Of a stretch of DNA of 64,000 nucleotides, positions 52,633-60,033 are shown in pieces. Within the stretch, counting starts at the first letter, position 1. Each line of letters opens with the position of its first letter. The position numbers were made by a program, and so were the translations under genes. The stretch is from DAHUYF01 sp035623985 (GTDB lineage Bacteria; Pseudomonadota; Alphaproteobacteria; ATCC43930; CGMCC-115725). The notes under the pieces were generated by a model. That model did no database searches, had not been told where the DNA came from, and saw only the letters and a list, made by a program, of their open reading frames with translations. The stretch covers positions 1-64,000 of the forward strand of contig DASPSJ010000043.1 in assembly GCA_035623985.1 (NCBI GenBank). Reading direction: 5' to 3'.

Positions 52633-53177
52633 TTGAGCCGCCGTCGGACGCTGTGCTCGAGCTCGACCATCGACTGTACCACCTCGGTCGCCTCGAATTG
52701 CTTGAGGCGCTCGACATTCTCGAGGTCGATGCGCCGCGGATAGACCTTGACCATCCCGCCCGGCGCCTGGGTGTCGAGCTCGGGCGCGGTGTCGCAGGCG
52801 AAGACGATGGCGGGAATGCGGCACTTCCCCGCCTGCGCGAAGACGTTGGTGGCAAGCGTGTCGGAAATGCCCGCGACGCATTTCGCCACCGTGTTCGACG
52901 TCGCCGGCGCGAGGACGAGGGTGTGGTAGACGCCCTGGTAGAAAAGCCCCACCGGCGCCGCCGAGGCCGTCGTATCCTTGAAGATGCGCGTGCCCGCCGG
53001 AAGGCCCCGGACCTCTTCCTTGTACATGCGCACCACCTCGGCCGCGGCACGGCTGATGAAGAGATCGAACTGCTCCAGCCCGCGCATCAGCTCCAGGCAT
53101 TCGGTGAAAAAATGCCCGGAGCCGGTGAGCGCCCAGGCTAGGCGCTGCGGCGGGCCGGCGGTGTCGCGGCGCGTCAT
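52608..53177 (-). CDS. HFCD-family flavoprotein (dihydromethanopterin reductase-like)
   Basis: A 189-residue flavoprotein of the phosphopantothenoylcysteine decarboxylase fold. LAWALTGSGHFFTECLELMRG, LFISRAAAEVVRMY, APVGLFYQGVYHTLVLAPATSNTVAKCVAGISDTLATN and PAIVFACDTAPELD follow the FMN-binding order. Close archaeal and burkholderial relatives (DmrX/DmrB) reduce dihydromethanopterin to H4MPT, and that is the likely role here. A 25-base overlap links it to the DHPS-like gene. Confidence 0.85.
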   Translation of the reverse strand: MTRRDTAGPPQRLAWALTGSGHFFTECLELMRGLEQFDLFISRAAAEVVRMYKEEVRGLPAGTRIFKDTTASAAPVGLFYQGVYHTLVLAPATSNTVAKCVAGISDTLATNVFAQAGKCRIPAIVFACDTAPELDTQAPGGMVKVYPRRIDLENVERLKQFEATEVVQSMVELEHSVRRRLKCLGTRCS

Positions 53178-53186
53178 CGCGGAATC

Positions 53187-53768
53187 CTAGCCCAAAGCCA
53201 GCGCCGCGGCGAGGCGTGCGCCCTCGCCGGGACCGCAACACGAGACCGGACAGCCCGCCGCTTCGGCATAGTCGGGAAAGGCGGGATCGACGTATCCGAG
53301 CACCGCAAGCTCCGCCGTTGTCGCCGACGGCGCCGGCGCCGACTTCACCAGCACCAAATGCGTCGCCTCAAGCCGGCGCGCGAGCCAGGCGGCGAGGCTG
53401 TCGGAGGTTACCCGCCACCTGCCGGCGATGAGCGGATCGGCCAAGACCATGCGGCTCGGCAGCCACAGCGCGACGCCGCCATGGCCGAGCGCCGCGCGCA
53501 TCTCCGGCGCGCTGGCGCAGGCGACCAGCGCCGGCGCGAGATCGAGCAGCATCCAGGCATATTGCTCCATCGCCAGCACCGCCATGCGATGGGCCGCGAG
53601 GTCGGAGAACCCATAGCGCCGCTGCGTCTCGCGCACGGCATCGGCAAAATCGCCGCCGCCGGGCACGATGACGGCACGCCCGCCGCCATGCTCGCTCACT
53701 ACCGCGAGCCACGAGGCAAGCGTTCCGGCCGCGGCCAGACTGCCGCCGAGCTTTACCACCACCGTCAT
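53187..53768 (-). CDS. mfnE: Aminomethylfuran phosphate kinase, amino acid kinase family
   Basis: A 193-residue amino acid kinase-fold protein, shorter than UMP kinase. MTVVVKLGGSLAAAG and GGRAVIVPGGGDFADAVRE are the phosphate-binding loops; RWRVTSDSLAAWLARRLEATHLVLVKS follows. The archaeal relative MfnE phosphorylates [5-(aminomethyl)furan-3-yl]methyl phosphate on the way to methanofuran. With MfnB, MfnD-like and MfnF-like in the window, this supports a methylofuran pathway. Start ATG 53768 lies just before the stop of the FolB-like gene. Confidence 0.87.
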   Translation of the reverse strand: MTVVVKLGGSLAAAGTLASWLAVVSEHGGGRAVIVPGGGDFADAVRETQRRYGFSDLAAHRMAVLAMEQYAWMLLDLAPALVACASAPEMRAALGHGGVALWLPSRMVLADPLIAGRWRVTSDSLAAWLARRLEATHLVLVKSAPAPSATTAELAVLGYVDPAFPDYAEAAGCPVSCCGPGEGARLAAALALG

Positions 53769-53769
53769 G

Positions 53770-54201
53770 TCAGCCGGCGAGCGGCCGTCGCGGGCGGCGT
53801 CGCCGGAGCACCACCCCGACGCTCTCGGCATCGGCAAAGACGTCGAGCTTTTCGACGCTGATCCGCGCCGCCAGCGCGCGCGGACTTGCCAGGCAGACCG
53901 CCATGACCTGCTCCGCGAACGTCTCGATGAGCTCGATATGCCCGCCCCGCGCCAGCGCGCGAATGCCCTCGACGATCGTCTCGTAGTTGAGCACGTTGTA
54001 CAGCGCATCGCCGTCGGCGGCGTCTCGTTCCACGAGTAATTGCGCGTTGATTCGCACGCGCTGCGGCGCCTGCTTTTCATGCTCATAGACGCCGATCCGG
54101 CAGGGCAGCACCAGATCGCGCACCAGGATGCGATAGACCTGCGCCGCGCGCGGCGCCGGCCGGCGTTCGATCCCGAGGGCATCGGCAAGCATCCACGCCA
54201 T
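53770..54201 (-). CDS. Dihydroneopterin aldolase-like protein
   Basis: A 143-residue FolB-type protein. YRILVRDLVLPCRIGVYEHEKQAPQRVRINAQLLVERD and NVLNYETIVEGIRALARGGHIELIETFAEQVMAVCLA contain the conserved Tyr, Glu and GHIELIET-type active region. It would convert dihydroneopterin to hydroxymethyl-dihydropterin, shared by folate and H4MPT routes. Start ATG 54201 has GGAGG seven bases upstream; earlier in-frame starts lack it. First gene of the minus-strand operon FolB-MfnE-flavoprotein-DHPS-like-DUF447-MfnB. Confidence 0.88.
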   Translation of the reverse strand: MAWMLADALGIERRPAPRAAQVYRILVRDLVLPCRIGVYEHEKQAPQRVRINAQLLVERDAADGDALYNVLNYETIVEGIRALARGGHIELIETFAEQVMAVCLASPRALAARISVEKLDVFADAESVGVVLRRRRPRRPLAG

Positions 54202-54392
54202 GGCGAGCCTCCGCCCGAAGGATGACCGAGTCTTCAACGGCTTGCAACCATCGGGGCGAATTATCGCCGACGCCAAGGATACACCGGCGTTGCCGCGCCT
54301 GTGGTTGGACAAAAAGTCGAGGCCGCCTATCATGGCTTCGATCTGAGCCATTGGAGGCCGCCGCAGAAGCCGCGACGGAAAGGGAGGAGCCG

Positions 54393-55079
54393 ATGGGCCG
54401 AATGCCGGGCAAAATCGCGGGCCTGGCTTTAATGACGTTCGCCCTTTGCCCGGCGGCGGCGGCCGACGATGATCGGCCATTGAGCCCGGCGCAGATCGCG
54501 CTCTTCGAGAGCAACCACCTCGAGAAGATCAACTATCCGCTCGTCCTGGATTATACCTTTCGCCACCGCGGCGGGGCCGATGGCGACTACGTGGACAAGG
54601 TCAGCGCCGACATCCGTGCCGTGGGCCAGGATGGAAGAAAGGACGTCTGGATCGATTTCCTGAGCGGCGACCGCCACGTCAATTTTCCGCCGGCCATCGG
54701 CTTCAATGGCAACCCGCTGCTGATGTACTTCCTCGAGTATGACGTGATGGAGATGCAGGCGGCGACGGGAGGGTCGGCGCAATATTTTCGCAGCCGCATC
54801 CGCGCGGCCTTCGTCGACCGCGCGGCGATGCATCCGGTCGATGTGACCATTGACGGCGCGCGGCACCAAGCCACGGAGATCGAGGTGGCTCCGTTCCTCC
54901 ATGATCCCAATCTCGCGCGCTTTCCGAACTTTGCCGGAAAGACCTATCGCTTCGTCCTGTCCGACGCGGTCCCCGGCAGCATCTACGAGATCAGCGCCAC
55001 GCTCGCCACGCCGGGCGCGGCGCCGGATACTTTCGAGGAGTGGATGACCTATGCCGGACAGCATGAAGACAAGCATTGA
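54393..55079 (+). CDS. Unknown exported protein linked to methanol oxidation
   Basis: A 228-residue protein with GGGAGGAG before ATG 54393 and a signal peptide (AGLALMTFALCPAAAA). The mature part (LSPAQIALFESNHLEKINYPLVLDYTFRHRG, DGDYVDKVSADIRAVGQDGRKDVWIDFLSGDRHVNFPP and FLEYDVMEMQ) looks beta-rich with many acidic residues. No known domain is recognised. It overlaps the next gene by 29 bases, so the two are partners. Its place beside the cofactor and pqqA genes suggests a periplasmic role in quinoprotein function or assembly. Confidence 0.75.
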   Translation: MGRMPGKIAGLALMTFALCPAAAADDDRPLSPAQIALFESNHLEKINYPLVLDYTFRHRGGADGDYVDKVSADIRAVGQDGRKDVWIDFLSGDRHVNFPPAIGFNGNPLLMYFLEYDVMEMQAATGGSAQYFRSRIRAAFVDRAAMHPVDVTIDGARHQATEIEVAPFLHDPNLARFPNFAGKTYRFVLSDAVPGSIYEISATLATPGAAPDTFEEWMTYAGQHEDKH

Positions 55080-55422
55080 GCGGATCGCGGCGTTGGTGCT
55101 TGGCGTCTTGCTCGTGATGACGGCGCCGGCCGCGGCGGCGAACGACTATCCGACGGCGGAGACGGTCGATTACGTGCTGGGCTGCATGGCGGCCAACGGC
55201 AACACCCACGAAGCGCTGCTCAAATGCTCCTGCAGCATCGACTTCATCGCCAAGCGCCTGCCATTTGCGCAATACGAGAAAGCGGAGACCGCCTTGAGCC
55301 TGCAAGCGGGGGGCGGGGTGGGCGGCCGCGTCGGTCTCTTCCGCGACCCGCCGGAGATCAAGCAGGCGATCGAGCAGCTCCATCAGGTTCAGGCCGAAGC
55401 GAACCTGCAATGCTTTGGATAG
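55051..55422 (+). CDS. Unknown small exported cysteine-rich protein
   Basis: A 123-residue protein whose signal peptide ends at MTAPAAAA near residue 30. Four cysteines remain in the mature part: GCMAANGNTHEALLKCSCSIDF and the final LQCFG, likely two disulfides. It also has helical stretches. The start at 55051 lies inside the previous gene; ATG 55063 is an alternative. No domain is recognised. It was probably co-inherited with its partner as part of the methanol oxidation gene set. Confidence 0.75.
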   Translation: MPDSMKTSIERIAALVLGVLLVMTAPAAAANDYPTAETVDYVLGCMAANGNTHEALLKCSCSIDFIAKRLPFAQYEKAETALSLQAGGGVGGRVGLFRDPPEIKQAIEQLHQVQAEANLQCFG

Positions 55423-55571
55423 CCCGGCGCCGACCGCTCGTGCCGACAAACATATAATCGGAGCAGCGCGCCCTACCCTTCTGCTGCGCGGGACCCGCTC
55501 CGCGGTTCTCTCCCTCTCGGCCTCGGGGGTGGAGAAGGCCGGGTTGCTCGGGCGGGTCCTGATCCGGGCCG

Positions 55572-56381
55572 CTAATCCGTCACGGCGGGAAGCGGCCAGC
55601 GCTGCGTAAAGTGACGCTGGCGGCTGTCGTCGACCTCGACCTCGATCTCTCCGGGCGCGCGCGGCAGCAGGCCGAAGCGGATGCTCGGATCCTCGCTCAG
55701 CGCGATATCGCTGTCGACCGTCAGGACGTCGACGCCGGCATAGGTGACGCGGATCTGCTGAATGAAATCGGCGGGGATGTAAGTGTGCGTTAGCTGATCC
55801 ATCTGCAACCCCGAGCTGTTGGGATGGCTGATCAGGAGCTGCACACCGGTTCTCCGGCCGGGCCGCGGCGGCGCGAAGCTCAGCTTCATCCTGCCCAGGC
55901 GCGCGAGCGCGGCCGCCGGATCACTTTCCTCCGGCGCCGAGCAGCCACCCGACGCCTTGACGAAGCGCCGCGCGCCGTGGAGCGTGCCGTCGGCGGTTTC
56001 GGCCACGGCATGCAGGTAGGTGTAATCGTCGACGCGCACGCGGGTCGCGACTTCGCTGCGGTCGGCAAGCGGGCCGAAATGAAAGACCGCGGCAAGCGGC
56101 GACGGGTTGTTGTCGATCACGAGATAGAGCGTCCGCGCGTCCGCGGCGAGCGGATCGGCGAGATGGAGCGTGATCGGAACGAGCGCGGCATTCTCGGCGC
56201 GGGCGGGCGCATCGATCCCGAGCGCATCGCCCGCGTCCTCTATGGAACGATCGCCGAAAAGCGCATGGGCAAGATCGGCCCAGCGCTCAGCCCGCTCCGC
56301 CTCGTTCATCTCCGCCGCCGCGGCAGGCGGAAGAGCCATGCCGAGCAGCAGCAGCGCCAGGAAACAGCGTCGCACCGTCAT
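55572..56381 (-). CDS. Quinoprotein dehydrogenase-associated SoxYZ-like carrier
   Basis: A 269-residue exported fusion of SoxY-like and SoxZ-like domains. The signal peptide ends at ALPPAAAA near 22. The first half has AENAALVPITLHLADPLAADARTLYLVIDNNPSPLAAVFHFG, and the second TGVQLLISHPNSSGLQMDQ and DPSIRFGLLPRAPGEIEVEVDDS. The SoxY swinging-arm GGCG tail is replaced by ASGGCSAPEE within the protein. In PQQ systems this carrier pairs with the metallo-hydrolase encoded at 56751, from which it is divergent. Role: a thiol carrier linked to quinoprotein catalysis, not established. Confidence 0.85.
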   Translation of the reverse strand: MTVRRCFLALLLLGMALPPAAAAEMNEAERAERWADLAHALFGDRSIEDAGDALGIDAPARAENAALVPITLHLADPLAADARTLYLVIDNNPSPLAAVFHFGPLADRSEVATRVRVDDYTYLHAVAETADGTLHGARRFVKASGGCSAPEESDPAAALARLGRMKLSFAPPRPGRRTGVQLLISHPNSSGLQMDQLTHTYIPADFIQQIRVTYAGVDVLTVDSDIALSEDPSIRFGLLPRAPGEIEVEVDDSRQRHFTQRWPLPAVTD

Positions 56382-56537
56382 CGCCCGAATCCTCCGCCCC
56401 CGCCAATGGCGCCAGCAGGCTTCGCCACCTGGAAGGCGCCGGCCGCAGCGCCCCAAGCGAAGAACCGCCGGACCCGTCCTGATGCGTCAAGGGGATGGCA
56501 GCGCCGCTCCGCTGCGGAGCGGCGCCGCAGCGTCAGC

Positions 56538-56615
56538 TCAAATTTCGGCGCAGGCGTAAGAATTGATCTCGAGGCCGACGCAGACCTCGATGATCCGAGG
56601 AGTCTTCCACATCAT
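56538..56615 (-). CDS. pqqA: PQQ precursor peptide PqqA
   Basis: A 25-residue peptide, MMWKTPRIIEVCVGLEINS then YACAEI, that is too short for normal gene calls. The Glu and Tyr in LEINSY, three residues apart, are those cross-linked by PqqE to begin PQQ synthesis. GGGGAGGATT precedes the first ATG; the second ATG (56612) is equally possible. It stands between the SoxYZ-like gene and the divergent metallo-hydrolase. None of pqqB, C, D or E is in the window, so this copy is separated from the rest of the pathway or is a second copy. Confidence 0.93.
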   Translation of the reverse strand: MMWKTPRIIEVCVGLEINSYACAEI

Positions 56616-56750
56616 CCAATCCTCCCCAACTCTTGAGATAGGCAACGCTAGGAATTTATGCTTCGGGCGTCTTCGAGTCAATTCGCTATTTTGATAGATT
56701 CTAATCTTGTGCCAAAGGCGTCTGCCGGAAAGGCGGGAAGGAGGCCAAGG

Positions 56751-57734
56751 ATGCGGAACCGGGACGCGCCTGCGGCCGATTGCCCCTCTCCTTCGCGACG
56801 GGCGCTCTGCCGCGGCCTCGGCGCGGCGCTGCTGTGCTGCGTACCGGAGCTGCGCGCCCAGGCTGCGTTGCTGCGCGATCAGCCGCTCGAGGTCGCCGAG
56901 GTCGCGGACCGCCTTTTTGTTTCCCAAGGCGCCCAGGCCGAAGCAACGCCCGCCAATCTCGGCGCCATCGCCAATATCGGTTTCATCCTCGGCCGCGAGC
57001 GGGTGGCCGTGATCGACAGCGGCGGCTGCCGGATCTGGGGCGAGCGCCTGCGCGAGGCCATCCGCCGGCACACCGACCTGCCGATCGGCTATCTCATCCA
57101 AAGCCACATGCATCCCGACCATGTCTTCGGTGCGGCGGCCTTCCTGCCGGAAAAGCCGGAGATCATCGGCCACCGCAACCTGCCGGCCGCGCTGGCGCGG
57201 CGCGAAGCCTACTATTCGCGGCGCCTGCGAGAGGCGCTGGGCGATCTCGCCGCCGGATCGGTCATCGTGCCGCCGACGCGGCTGGTGGACGGCGTGGCCG
57301 AGATCGATCTCGGCGGTCGCGTGCTCGAGCTGGTGGCGCACCCGGCCGCGCATACGGACAACGATCTCAGCCTCTTCGACCGCGCGACGCGCACGCTGTG
57401 GGCCGGCGACCTCCTGTTCATGGCGCGCGTTCCGGCGCTCGATGGCAGCCTGCTCGGCTGGCTGGCGACGATGGAGACGCTGCGCCAGATGCCGTCGGCC
57501 CGCGTCGTTCCCGGCCACGGGCCGCGCGTCGCGCGGTGGCCGGAGGCGTTGGCCGACCAGCAACGCTATCTCAGCCTGCTGCGCGACGAGATCCGCGCCC
57601 TGCTGCGCCGCGGCGGCACGATGGAGGAAGCGATGGCGACGGTCGGGCGGAGCGAGTCCGGGCGCTGGGCGCTCTTCGACGATTACAATCCGCGAAACGT
57701 TGCCGCCGCATTCCACGAGCTCGAATGGGAATAG
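56751..57734 (+). CDS. Quinoprotein relay system zinc metallo-hydrolase
   Basis: A 327-residue metallo-beta-lactamase-fold protein. The zinc site is HMHPDH near residue 128, then AAHTDNDLSLF near 205 and PGHGP near 255. An Arg-pair leader (SRRALCRGLGAALLCC) suggests Tat or Sec export. It belongs to the branch found with PQQ dehydrogenases and SoxYZ-like carriers; the reaction is unknown. The GGAGG before ATG 56751 decides the start; the longer frame from 56658 is unlikely. Divergent from pqqA over a 135-base gap, which should hold both promoters. Confidence 0.87.
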   Translation: MRNRDAPAADCPSPSRRALCRGLGAALLCCVPELRAQAALLRDQPLEVAEVADRLFVSQGAQAEATPANLGAIANIGFILGRERVAVIDSGGCRIWGERLREAIRRHTDLPIGYLIQSHMHPDHVFGAAAFLPEKPEIIGHRNLPAALARREAYYSRRLREALGDLAAGSVIVPPTRLVDGVAEIDLGGRVLELVAHPAAHTDNDLSLFDRATRTLWAGDLLFMARVPALDGSLLGWLATMETLRQMPSARVVPGHGPRVARWPEALADQQRYLSLLRDEIRALLRRGGTMEEAMATVGRSESGRWALFDDYNPRNVAAAFHELEWE

Positions 57735-57738
57735 ATGG

Positions 57739-58467
57739 TCAGCCCCCGCCGACCGCCGCCGAGGCGCGGCTGATCTCGACGATGAATTTTTCGCGCATGG
57801 CGCGGCCGAAATCCCTGAACCCATGCGCTGGCAGAAGAAAGGCGCCGCGGCCGCCGATGACATGATCGCGATACCAGGGCGCCAAGGTTTCCGCCTCATC
57901 GCCTTCGAGAATCGGCAGCCCGTTGATGGTGACGCCGGCGCCGACAAGATCGTCGCGGACGGCATCGACCGGCTTCTGCGGGTTGCAATTGTCGCGCCCG
58001 TCGCCCGAGACGTCGATGATCGTGCGCTCCGCCGGTACCGGCAGGAACGGCAGCACCTTGCCGGCGATAAGCCCCAGCGAGGCGGCCATGCAGGTGAACT
58101 GATTGTCGGCGCGCGGCGCGCGGCGGATGCGCTCGGCGAAAGCGCGTGCATCCTCGCCGCCGGCGATGAGCGTCCACGGGACGGACACCGCCGGCCGGTT
58201 CGACCACTCCACCAGCGTCACGAAGATCGCCCGGTGCGGGCCGGACGTCATCGCAGCTTGGACGGCCGCGTCCTCGAACGCGCGCGCGATGCCTTCCATT
58301 TGCAGCTCAAATCGTTCGCCGTTGACGGAGCCCGAGACATCGACGGCAAGGACGAGCGCGGTGTCGACCATCTCGGCCCGCGACTGTGCGCGGGCCGACG
58401 CATCGGCGGCGAACAGGCCGGCAACGACCAGGGCCGCCGGGACAAGGCGCGAGACGGCGGGAATCAC
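57739..58467 (-). CDS. DUF1194 exported von Willebrand factor A-like protein
   Basis: A 242-residue exported protein with signal peptide to about residue 28 (ADASARAQS). The MIDAS metal-ion site DVSGSVNGERFELQM near 44 and ISVSGDGRDN-like IDVSGDGRDNCNPQK near 150 are clear, typical of DUF1194. Such proteins bind divalent metals and mediate protein contacts. GTG 58467 overlaps the stop of the pentapeptide gene. Its association with a metal-dependent methanol system suggests, but does not prove, an envelope partner role. Confidence 0.85.
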   Translation of the reverse strand: MIPAVSRLVPAALVVAGLFAADASARAQSRAEMVDTALVLAVDVSGSVNGERFELQMEGIARAFEDAAVQAAMTSGPHRAIFVTLVEWSNRPAVSVPWTLIAGGEDARAFAERIRRAPRADNQFTCMAASLGLIAGKVLPFLPVPAERTIIDVSGDGRDNCNPQKPVDAVRDDLVGAGVTINGLPILEGDEAETLAPWYRDHVIGGRGAFLLPAHGFRDFGRAMREKFIVEISRASAAVGGG

Positions 58468-59255
58468 GGGCCCGACGGCGTGCGACCGCGCGCCTCATCG
58501 GGCGATGTCGGCGGCGGCCATCCGCGCGCGCCGCTCAGCACTGCCTCGGCGATGTCGGCGCCGGTGAGATCGGCGCCGGTGAGATCGGCGCCGGTCAGAT
58601 CGGCGTGAAAGAGGTCGGCGCGCGACAGGTCGGCGCCCGACAAGGTGGCCCGCGCGAGATGGGCGAAGGCCAGACGCACGCCGCGCAAATCCGCCCGCGT
58701 CAGATTGGCCCCGGTGAGGTCGCAACCGGTCCAGTCGTTGGACAGGTTGGCGCGCGGTCCCCAGGGATCGACGCCCATCTGGACCCGCGTCAAATTCGCG
58801 CCGGCGAGATCGGCGCGGCCAAGCCGCACGATGATGCGGGCGCCGGTCAGGTTGGCGCCGGCGAAATTCGGCGTCTTGCCGTCGGTCATATCCAAGGTCG
58901 AATAGGCGACCGCGGCCAGCAGGCTCGCATTGGAGAGATCGGCGCCGGCGAAATTGGCGCGGATGATGACGGAATGGTCGAGATCGGCGCCGGCGAGATT
59001 GGCGCGAGAGAGATCGGCGTCGGTGAGGTCCGCGCCGTAGAGATTGGCGCCGCTGAGGTCGGCTTGCCGGAAGTTCAAGCCGCTCAGATCGAGATAGCTG
59101 AGATCGAGCCGCGCGAGATCGGCGGGCCGGCCGGGCGTTGCCTTGGCGAGAGCCCCGCTCACCTCCTTCAGCGTCAGGCGCGCATCGCTCGCGCCCGCGC
59201 CGCCGAGCAAGAGGAGCAGCGCCACGCCTGTGCAGATTTGCCGCAGCATCATCAC
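58464..59255 (-). CDS. Secreted pentapeptide-repeat protein B
   Basis: A 263-residue protein with a signal peptide (MLRQICTGVALLLLLGGAGAS) and repeats of the ADLxG type from about residue 45: LDLSGLNFRQADLSGANLYG, TDADLSRANLAGADL and TGADLTGADLTGADI. It is the paralogue of the protein at 26396-27187, with the same length, the same leader block (TPGRPADL) and the same interruption near 118-130. It precedes the DUF1194 gene (GTGA overlap). The end of the protein (RGWPPPTSPDEARGRTPSGP) is Pro-rich. Function is unknown. Confidence 0.85.
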   Translation of the reverse strand: MMMLRQICTGVALLLLLGGAGASDARLTLKEVSGALAKATPGRPADLARLDLSYLDLSGLNFRQADLSGANLYGADLTDADLSRANLAGADLDHSVIIRANFAGADLSNASLLAAVAYSTLDMTDGKTPNFAGANLTGARIIVRLGRADLAGANLTRVQMGVDPWGPRANLSNDWTGCDLTGANLTRADLRGVRLAFAHLARATLSGADLSRADLFHADLTGADLTGADLTGADIAEAVLSGARGWPPPTSPDEARGRTPSGP

Positions 59256-60033
59256 CGTTCGGCCGAAGCTTCAGCCTGATCTCCGGCCCTCTGAGTTCAT
59301 GCTAGCAGAAGCGCGCCGCCCGACGTAGAATTTTCCGTGCCTGCGGCGGCGCTCCCACCGCGAAGGGAACACGGAAGCGAGCCGATGACGCCGTTCCCGT
59401 CATAATACGGGGATGTTCCGGCCGTGAGGAAACCACAGCTCATATGCACGTGGCTTGACGTCGGCGCGCCCGTCAAAATCCGGCGACTTGTCGATGGGGA
59501 AACTCGGCAAATTGAGCGGCTTTCTGATCTCGTCGGGAGCAATTTCGCTTCCGCCGCATCGCCTTTCCTGAGATATCGAAGCTGAATTTCCCCCGGGGAC
59601 GCGCCGGCGGTGGAATGGAAGGCCGCTCAACTCCTCACGCTCGTCGGTGGCGACCTGCGCGGACTGGCGGGATTGACGACCCAATTGCGGAAGGACGGCG
59701 CCATCGTCTCCGACATGCGGTTCGACGCGGCGCCGGACACGCTCGCCGCGCCGCGCAGGGAACTCGCAGGCGAGGCGTTCTCCAAGCTGCGCGCCGCGGC
59801 GGAGCACTTGGTCGCCGAGATGGGCATGCAGATCGAGCGATATCACAATGTCGACGTGGCAACGCCCAATCCCGAGGCGATACCGGCGCGAATGGCGGGC
59901 GGTCAACAAGCGACCGGCGCGGGTTTGACCCTGGCGCAGGCCGGAGACATGAATGTCGGCGCGATCGCGAACGCGACGGTCACGCTGACGCCAAAGAGCA
60001 ATCCGCAGCGCGACGCAGGCAGGATCGGTGCGA
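59256..60033. other. Largely non-coding region with a degraded gene
   Basis: This 778-base stretch between two minus-strand genes contains the SIMPL-like fragment (59610-60030). Bases 59256-59600 are AT-richer than average and give no supported gene; the only long frame on the minus strand (59400-59909) is antisense to the fragment and not protein-like. Confidence 0.45.
59610..60030 (+). pseudogene. SIMPL-domain (DUF541-like) gene fragment
   Basis: The frame from GTG 59610 encodes DMRFDAAPDTLAAPRREL, AFSKLRAAAEHLVAEMGMQIERY and MNVGAIANATVTLTPKSN, in the order of the C-terminal half of SIMPL-domain proteins (strand, long helix, final strand). The N-terminal half and signal peptide are missing: an in-frame stop lies at 59583. 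The frame also lacks the normal stop after TVTLTPK and runs to 60407 through the antisense of the next gene. Both ends thus look broken. The assignment rests on pattern only. Confidence 0.45.

Noticed and set aside
59400..59909. 169-codon minus-strand frame
   Set aside because: Antisense to the SIMPL-like fragment and His/Arg-rich; no protein features.
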